From: Melanocharis versteri
Taxonomy: Eukaryota; Chordata; Aves; Passeriformes; Melanocharitidae
Length of the DNA stretch: 64,000 bases
Direction of reading: 5' to 3'
Assembly: GCA_013397845.1 (NCBI GenBank)
Contig: VZTG01010081.1
Coordinates: 633,522-697,521 of the forward strand
Shown here piece by piece: positions 57,264 through 64,000 of the stretch. Each line of letters starts with the position of its first letter. Positions within the stretch are counted from its first letter, which is position 1. The position numbers were made by a program, and so were the translations under genes. Below the pieces are notes generated by a model. That model did not search any database and was not told where the DNA came from. It was given only the letters and a program-made list of their open reading frames with translations.

Positions 57264-60200
57264 GTGAGTGAGGGGGGAGCCGGGGGAGCGAACGCGGGGT
57301 GGTAGCGGGGAGCGGCCGGAGGCGGGGTCCCGGCGTTTTCTCAGCAAACTATCGGGATTCGATGTGCCCGTGGTGTACTGCTAGCTCGCCAGGCTGGTAC
57401 TGTCACACCGCGGTGTGCACGGTGCCCAGCACCTCGCTCATGTCCCGGCTGGAGCTGGGGCCCCCCGTGTGTGTTACCGCATCCCTGTGTATAAATATCT
57501 AAAGGGTGGGTGCTAAGAGAATTGAGCCAGGCTCTTCTCGGTGGTGGCAACCAACCGAATAAGAGGCAACAGGCAGAAACTGATGCACAGTAAATTCCAC
57601 CTGAACATGAGGAACTTCTTTACTATGCAGTGACCGAGCCCTGAAACAGATTGTCCGGAGGAGCTGTGGAGTCTCCTTCACTGGAGATACCCGAGAGCCA
57701 TCTGGACGCAATCCTGTGCCAAGTGCTCTGGGATGGCCCTGCTTAAGCAGGAAGGTTGGACCAGCTGACCCACTGTGGTCCCTCTCAACCTGACTCATTC
57801 TGTGATTCTGTGTGGACTTTGTATCTTTTGATGTGATGAACTCTTTTCAGGCATCTCTGTGGATAAAAGATGAAGCCAGCAAGCATTCAGGCAGGGCATT
57901 TGGCTTGGCTTTGAGCCCTGCTTTAGCTGCCAGGGCAGGGCCTGAGGAGCAGAGGTGGGGCTGGTTTGTGTGATCAGAGGATGTGCAGAGGGTTCCTGCG
58001 GCTGTCTGGCCAAGGAGACACCATGAAACGAGGGCTTTGTGCTCAGCAGTAAAGCATCCACCGCCTTCAGCGGGACCCAGCCTTCCCCCAGACTCTTGCA
58101 GCTCACATGTTTCTGTGAATTAATTCTGACATTCATGGCATGAGCACTGCATGCATGCACAGTAATTGCTGCCATGATTTTTTTCTGTCATACACTGTGT
58201 AGCATCTGACTGTCGTTTGATGTCGGAAGACTGCTAGATCTGCCAGCACTACAAAGCCGCTGCTGTCCGTGCTGCAACGTCACATCTCAGAACGGGCTTG
58301 CATTTGGTTAATAACATGGTTTTCTTGTAAACAGTAATAGATGGGGAATTAGATTTCATGACCAAAGACAGTTAACGTAAATTCCATTTTACTTTAATCA
58401 ATATTCACCAGTAAAGCACGGAAATCCTTCACACAAATAGCTACCAGACACTGAATTGTTTCTGTATGCTTTAAATGGCTTCAGTATCTTTATTTTCTCA
58501 TACAGCAAAAAGTCCTCCTGATGGTACTCCAAGAAGGCCTGTTTTATCTGTCAGTGCAAGAAAAATTAAAGATAATGCAGCAGACTGGCATAATTTAATG
58601 ATGAAATGGGAGAGACTGAATGATAATGGATTTACTACGGCAAACAAAATAGTCAACATGAGGATCAGTGAGCAGTAAGTACACTAATACATACAAATAA
58701 AGATAGCATAAAAATTCCTTTTATTGAGATTAATCTGCTTTTTTCACTTGAAAGTTCTTTTTGGAGATGGGGAAAGAACATGTCACAGTGGATAAGCTAG
58801 CTCTTGGATCAAACTCAGCAGCTGCATTTTTTGGTTACATAAACTATTTACATTCAAATTATGTCTCATATAGTAATGATATTTGCAAGAAATTGGAAAT
58901 TTTTATTTTACATAGTCAAACATAATGTATTTAAAATACTTATATAATGTACCAAGTTAAAATCTGATTCTATAAATCTCAGCCTGTGTGAGTTCCCTTA
59001 TTCTATTGCGTATTTTACAGTGAGGGAAGTATCACCAAGTTTCACTCAAGTCAAAAGTTCAGAAGATTTTAAGAAAGAATCAGTGATTTGTACAGACAAG
59101 AAAGTTTTAACAGTGATGATATAAAAAAAACCCACCGAAGAACCAACAAAAATATCACACCACAACCACCATAAAAAAAAACCCCAAATCAAAACAAAAC
59201 AAAAAACCCACCGGAAAACTGAAAAAGAACCCACTTTGGTAGAGCTTTTATTTTCATGCTGTAATGAAAAACCTTAACTAACAGGGCTTTGAGCAGCTTC
59301 TCCAGAGTCCTGACAGCTGAAGAGGGTTTGTCTGACAGGGTTCTGACAGGTACAAGCTGAGGAATATTTTGCTGTAATGATGCCAGATGTTGCTTTTGCT
59401 CTCTAGCAGCTCTCTCTCCCCAGTCTTAGTTTACAGCTGGTGTGGGAGAGCCTGCCAGACAGGGTAGGTGTCTGTACATTGGCTGCTCTGGGGTCACAGA
59501 TAAATGTCTTTGTTTAAATTTGCACAAAGGTGAGTTTGTGGTGAGGCACTAGATTGTCCTGTGGAGCAGCTGAAGCCTGGGCATACCTTGTCCATTGTGA
59601 GAGAACAACCTCCAGCACAGGGGCAAAGTAAAGCGGGAAAAAGTGTTGTCTTAACACCTGCAAATGTTTTCTCAAGCACATGTTCTCAGGTAGAGTAGTT
59701 CTGTTTTTCTCTGAAGATTATGTGAGCCCCATTTGTTCACATGGCCAGCTATGCTTCGTGCTATTTTTATGTAGGAATTCTCATGAACAGCCTGTGAGAG
59801 AGAGATTTTGTGGGATCAGACCACAACGATTTTAAGTCTGCACTGCTCAAGTAAACCTATACCCAGTTGTTTACACTGCCTTATGTTTCTATTTTAGATT
59901 TCAAGACAACAAACTGGAGATAGCATGTGATAACAATGCCACAGAACCTGAAAAGCCAACCCCAAAATACAATGAAGAGCTGGACAATTGCTGTGCAGAA
60001 TTACTTGAGACCTTAAAGCATATGGTAATACTGATTTTTCAGACTTAGTCAATATGAATCAATTCCAAATGTGCTCAAGTAGCAAAGAAGTGTCGTGCAG
60101 TATTTATTGTAGACAGTAAGTTGGGATTTTCATTCACAGTTCTTTGGCTTCAAACCTAAATGACTGTAAATCCAGAGTGCACCATTTATTTGATTGATTG

Positions 60201-63200
60201 GTAAATTTGAAAGTTGGTTTCACGTCTGCTATCAGCTTATAGTTCTACTCCCCCATTTATAAAGTGGTCTGGAAACAAATTGTACAAAGAATATATTCCA
60301 AAGCTGCACCTGTTTTCTGTTTTCTCATCCTGAGTGTTCCCTCTGTTTGGAACAAAAGAAACAGCAAAGCATAAAGCAGTGCTTTACCTGCCATCATATC
60401 CTTGCAGCTGTCTTTGATCAGACATAATGCAGTCATATCTTTAGCCTCCCTACCTGCATTTGCTGTGCAGATCTCCTTCTCTGGAGAGTGGAGTAAGATA
60501 ATTATTATGTAACCCACCTTTTTTTCTGGATACCTTGCTAGGAATTAATGTCACCTGTCAGTTTGACAGGAAGCAAACAATTTTTTTCTGCCAGATACTG
60601 TAATTTAAAATTCTTATTAAGAATAACTTTTACAGCCTTTTGCCAAAGTGGAGGCCCATTGAAAGGATGGTAGATCTATTTTTTTATATAGACAGGATAC
60701 AGTCCTCCAGTATTTGGAAAAAGCAGGAAACTGGCTAGATTTCCCTCAAATTTTGTTCTGTGGGGAAAATGTGTGAGGATTTTCCTTTTTTTTTTCTTGA
60801 TATACTTTTGTATTCAGACTACAAATGCATTGATGAAATTTTTTACTCTTCCTGAGTAACAGGAATCTAACCAGCCAGTGTTAAATTGGATACTAAACAT
60901 AGCTACTATGACCCAATTTATTTTTCATTCCTTAGGAGTTTATACGAGCTTACAGGTTCATAGATGTATCTGTGGTTTAGCTAATTGACTTAAAGATACT
61001 GCCTGCAAGCTTCATTTTGGTGTAAATACTCATACCTAAATGCACAAAGTCAGGTGAACATGTAGGAAGTGGATGGAATGACCTGTTTTTTGAAGCAAGC
61101 TGTTACATCAATCTAGATATATTGTCAGTAGTAGCTTGAGCTGCTTTTCTCACCTGCTGTTGATCTTTTGAAATTAAAGTCATCTTGATATCATATGCAA
61201 GAAAACATCTTGATAGGGCTTGTGCTATACTAGTGTGATGTTTTTCCCCAGTGCTAAATTGCTGTAGGAAAAACCAGGGAGGTGAAAAAATGAGGGCATT
61301 TCTACATGAGGGAAACAAAAGAATGTCCAAAATCAGAGTCATATCTGCAGTGTTCAGAATTTCAGGGTATCTCATATTAAGTCTTTCTATAGATTCCAGC
61401 TTTGATTCCTGCCTGGAGTTAAAAAAGTGTGAGTTAGAAATGTTAATACTAAATATCCTTAATGAACAGTTTGTTTTTAAAAAATGCTTGGGATTATAGT
61501 AGCCTAATGTTCTTGAGATACTCATTAGCGTTCCATGTTCATCATTTTCAGACAAAAATACAACTGAAAATGGAAAAGCTTACTTCAACTACTAAAGCAA
61601 TCTGTGACTTGGAAACATTCCACCACGGAGCTGGGAATTGCACGGCACCCTTCTTTCATACATGGCCCACACCATACTTCTGTAAGTAAAATATTGATTA
61701 TCTTAGCTAATTACATTGTGTCATCAGTGTCATCTAATTTATGACTGAAAAATAAGCCCTCTTATCTGGATGTCTTGCCCGAGAGGGAGAGAGTGCTGTC
61801 TCCTTTACAATTGACTAATCAATAAACACATGAATGCACCACTTGGTTTAGGGTTACTGCTGATGACTGCCAAGCATTGTCTGACATGCAACAATTACAG
61901 CATAGAACTAAATTTGTCAGCAGCTGACAGTGTCGAAGCTGCAACAGCCACATCCTCTGCAGGCAGAGATGTATTTGCAACTTGCTGGTGTTAAGCTGCA
62001 GGCTTAACTACTTGACTTGTTACTTGACACTGAAACTAAATCCTTGAATGCAAAGAGCAAGCTATACCTCAGTTAATTCTCAAGCAGCCAAAGAAAAATA
62101 CCTCTGATCTCAGTGTCAGTCAAGACAAGTAAAGGAATGTTACTGTCTACTGGTAATATTAATTCTTTTAGCATTCACTTGATGGCAAGAGGTACTGCCT
62201 CCCAACTGGTATTATCCCAGTCTTAAAACTGTCTGAATTCAAGAGAAGCCTGATTGCATGCAAACCAACTGCCTTCTTTGTGAAGTGAAAATCATACCTC
62301 TGTGAAGCTCTGCTTCCTACTTCACTACCACAGTTTAGCAGGAATCTTATGTATAAGTTTCTGCCAGCTTAAAAGAATGAGAATAACAAAGACAGCTGCT
62401 GTCAAAACACCCATTGTGACTGAATCATTTAGTGATGCTGTCTGCTGTATGAAAGACTAAATCCTTCTGAAGGCAGTGATAGTTCAGGCTCAGAAACACA
62501 AGATCAGTCTCTCTTTAAAAATACTTTGTGTGGTTATTTTTTAGGAAGTAAAACAATGAAAGATTACAGATGCATTTTAACCCCCCTACCACTATTACTA
62601 ATGTAACTAGTAAGAGTTTTTACAATAAACGCTTCAGTTTCTGTCTGTTGGGGTTTTTTTACTGTTGTTTTTCACTATTGGTATTACTCATTGGTGGTCA
62701 TGCATTGCTGAAGTGCATCACAGCATGTGAGGGCTTCCTTTAGATTAGCTAAAATCAAGAGGGACTCTAAAATGTGAAGCTTATATTGCAGGATAGCATT
62801 ACCAAATTTTAAAATCAAATTTGAGTTATTTGAGGAATAGTTGTAATTGATAATTTTACAGTGGGTCCTGAGAACCAATACCACTGCTTATTGGATAACT
62901 AAATGTGGACTCCTGTCAAAATTAGAAGTGGGTAGAATATATCCCAAAGCTGAGGAAATCTTTTAGCATTTTATATTCTAATGTAAAAACACCATTAATG
63001 CTGTTTAAAAAAAGATAGCTAAATTTGAGGAATAGCTTATGTAAGGTAGGGTTTTTTTATGATCCACATATTACAAGTATAATTTAGCTTTTAGAGAATT
63101 GCTGAAATGTTCTGGTCAATGTGTTTGGGTTTTCAATCCATTTTAGATGAGGTTTCTCTGAAGCTCTCTGAAATGTACAAGAAGGAACTACAACTCAAGC

Positions 63201-63349
63201 AAACAATTGTACAAGATATTGCTCATTCTGCTGACCAGGATCTGATGATGGTGTATTTATCATCATGGTTGTACCAGCCTTACATTGAGAACAGCAGCAT
63301 GCTGCTGCTCGAAGCCATGCTGCTGGAAACGGGACACAGGCAGTGCTAG
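57257..63349 (+). CDS. CINP: CINP, whole coding span (5 coding exons)
   Basis: Cyclin-dependent kinase 2-interacting protein, a small nuclear protein. In the literature it bridges CDK2-cyclin and CDC7 at replication origins, binds ATRIP in ATR checkpoint signalling, and is part of the 55LCC AAA+ ATPase complex (with SPATA5, SPATA5L1 and C1orf109) used in ribosome maturation and replisome turnover. Five exons join to 636 nt, 211 residues (human 212), with every junction in phase. Hallmarks are VLSVSARKIKDNAADWHNLM near the N terminus, central helices rich in Lys/Glu (YNEELDNCCAELLETLKHM, then KIQLKMEKLTSTTKAICDLE), FHTWPTPYFYEV and a C-terminal YLSSWLYQPYIE ending LLETGHRQC. The start at 57,257 has a strong context (gccATGG) and yields MAAKSPPD-, matching human MEAKT-. 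Residues 61-80 are the most diverged part. Confidence 0.96.
57264..58505 (+). other. CINP: CINP intron 1
   Basis: 1.24 kb. Starts with a G-run-rich stretch (57,262-57,345), then a CR1 element (57,507-57,815). No other element recognised. Confidence 0.85.
57507..57815 (+). mobile_element. CR1 LINE 3' fragment in CINP intron 1 (plus orientation)
   Basis: Reads GAGCCAGGCTCTTCTCGGTG, CAGAAACTGATGCACAGTAA, TTCCACCTGAACATGAGGAA and GGAGTCTCCTTCACTGGAGA, then ends ATTCTGTGATTCTGTG. Typical CR1 3' region, 5'-truncated. Belongs to a different CR1 subfamily or segment type than the copy at 56.7 kb. Confidence 0.93.
58506..58674 (+). CDS. CINP: CINP exon 2 (residues 3-58)
   Basis: The acceptor ttttctcatacag leads into AKSPPDGTPRRPVLSVSARK, IKDNAADWHNLMMKWERLND and NGFTTANKIVNMRISE. 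The donor is agca|gtaagt. Strongly conserved exon, 169 nt. Confidence 0.96.
58675..59897 (+). other. CINP: CINP intron 2
   Basis: 1.22 kb with an A/C-rich tract (59,123-59,215). Nothing else seen. Confidence 0.8.
59123..59215. repeat. A/C-rich low-complexity tract
   Basis: Runs of A mixed with CCCACC, CAACAA and AAAACAAAAC units. Confidence 0.7.
59898..60024 (+). CDS. CINP: CINP exon 3 (residues 59-101)
   Basis: Reads QFQDNKLEIACDNNATEPEK, PTPKYNEELDNCCAELLETL and KHM. The first half is diverged and the second half is a conserved helix. The acceptor is tctattttag and the donor atg|gtaata. Confidence 0.94.
60025..61551 (+). other. CINP: CINP intron 3
   Basis: 1.53 kb. A 150-codon antisense open frame (61,103-61,555) overlaps the next exon edge and has no recognisable domain. 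No repeat identified. Confidence 0.8.
61552..61681 (+). CDS. CINP: CINP exon 4 (residues 102-144)
   Basis: Reads TKIQLKMEKLTSTTKAICDL, ETFHHGAGNCTAPFFHTWPT and PYF plus one base. The acceptor is catcattttcag and the donor t|gtaagt. The FHTWPT block is a family signature. Confidence 0.96.
61682..63146 (+). other. CINP: CINP intron 4
   Basis: 1.47 kb, AT-rich, nothing recognised. Confidence 0.8.
63147..63349 (+). CDS. CINP: CINP exon 5, last coding exon (residues 145-211)
   Basis: Reads YEVSLKLSEMYKKELQLKQT, IVQDIAHSADQDLMMVYLSS and WLYQPYIENSSMLLLEAMLL, then ETGHRQC and TAG. The acceptor is atccattttag. The open frame continues upstream of the acceptor, but phase and homology put the exon start at 63,147. 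Confidence 0.96.
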
Positions 63350-63480
63350 AATTCCAAAGGTTACATGGCTGGCTTCTAGTGATGCTTACACGAAACTGAA
63401 CTGGCAAATTGCAAGGCTTACCAAGTAAGTTGATTTTTTGTAAAACTTATTAAAAATATTTTTCTCTATTTGTATTCCTT
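63350..63480 (+). other. CINP: CINP 3' UTR start and flank
   Basis: Non-coding sequence after the CINP stop. An ATTAAA at 63,449-63,454 is a possible polyadenylation signal. A good splice donor (ccaa|gtaagt) at 63,425 suggests the 3' UTR may instead be spliced to an exon outside the window. Confidence 0.4.
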
Positions 63481-64000
63481 ACTTTGTCTCAGCTGATGCT
63501 CCTTTTCCTTTGTGGGACAATCTAGTTTTGGTTGCTTTTATCTATTTTAAGGGCAACACAGAGGCTACAGGTAGGAGGCTAAGTCCTCTATAATCAGAAA
63601 GAGGTAAGCACTGCTTGGTGGTCTGGGGGGATTCGATGCATATAGAAGCTACAGCAAAAATTGTTACTTCCTCCCAAGTCTGGACAGCCTAGAGTACCTA
63701 CACGGTCCCTTTTGCCATAGAAATTTAGCACTTCTTGATCTTTTGTGGGGTTTTTTTGCATGAATTAACAGAGCAAATGTTTTTGTACTTGCTTTATAAG
63801 TGGAGGAAAGCACTAAAGGAAGAATGCAAAAGGATCCACATTGTTTGGTATGTGGTTTTGAAATACTCTTGCAAACAATAGTGTAAATTCTGGTTTGGTT
63901 TTGATTCTGGTGTTGTTGGGTACATCACCCTCGAAGAGGGATCCAAGCCTGAACCAGCATCCGGGGAAGGTTTAGTACAACTCAGCATTCCACAGTCGTT
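63481..64000. other. Right flank, no gene recognised
   Basis: AT-rich sequence with no recognisable exon, repeat or RNA gene. In human the neighbour on this side of CINP is ZNF839, but none of it is seen here. Confidence 0.5.

Larger units (their letters stand above)
57010..57440. promoter_or_regulatory. CpG-island bidirectional promoter of CINP and TECPR2
   Basis: The only stretch in the window dense in CpG and GC. It contains the CINP start codon (plus) and the probable TECPR2 first-exon donors (minus), so the two genes start head to head. The same arrangement is known in human, where the genes are almost adjacent. No TATA box is seen near the start. The base at 57,235 is N. Edges are approximate. 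Confidence 0.85.

Noticed and set aside
56970..57347. 125-codon minus-strand frame across the CpG island
   Set aside because: Arg/Pro/Gly-rich translation typical of CpG islands, crosses the N at 57,235, and is not in the TECPR2 frame.
61103..61555. 150-codon antisense frame in CINP intron 3
   Set aside because: Runs to the edge of CINP exon 4 on the other strand; no domain recognised and no start context of note.
1..64000. CRISPR arrays, bacterial operons or complete endogenous retrovirus
   Set aside because: Spliced genes and CR1 LINEs show this is avian nuclear DNA; no direct-repeat spacer arrays, LTR pairs or retroviral frames were seen by eye.

Overview
The window is nuclear DNA from a vertebrate, almost certainly a bird. 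Genes are split into short exons by AT-rich introns, there are four CR1 LINE 3' ends of the avian type (ending in ATTCTGTG-like units), and the only CpG-rich DNA is one island at about 57.0-57.4 kb. The window carries two complete coding sequences that diverge from that island. I assembled both by hand from splice sites, reading phase and remembered similarity to the human proteins. No alignment was run.

Layout. 1-14.95 kb: no gene recognised. It holds one short CR1 3' end, a degenerate tRNA-like sequence at 7.3 kb and a long near-perfect hairpin at 10.1 kb. About 14.95-17.04 kb: probable 3' UTR of TECPR2. 17,045-52,456, minus strand: TECPR2, 19 coding exons giving a predicted 1,465 residues (human 1,411). 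The order is N-terminal WD40-type blades, a long Ser/Glu-rich linker, a C-terminal tectonin (TECPR) propeller and a terminal WEVI LC3-interacting motif. Its last intron uses a GC donor. 57.0-57.4 kb: shared CpG-island promoter, with an unresolved base N at 57,235. 57,257-63,349, plus strand: CINP, five coding exons, 211 residues (human 212). 63,350-64,000: CINP 3' UTR and flank.

The head-to-head CINP/TECPR2 order is the same as in mammals. CINP works in the nucleus (CDK2/CDC7, ATR-ATRIP, and the 55LCC AAA+ ATPase complex). TECPR2 works in the cytoplasm in autophagy and ER exit. The link between them is the shared promoter rather than a common pathway. ANKRD9, which lies convergent to TECPR2 in human, is not in the 17 kb beyond TECPR2 here.

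Points most worth a second look are the GC-AG intron, the hairpin at 10.1 kb, the promoter (palindromic start codon, G-rich tract, two outward-facing CR1 copies), short upstream ORFs before the TECPR2 start, and a possible second Atg8-binding motif in the TECPR2 linker. I found no clear new genetic system.
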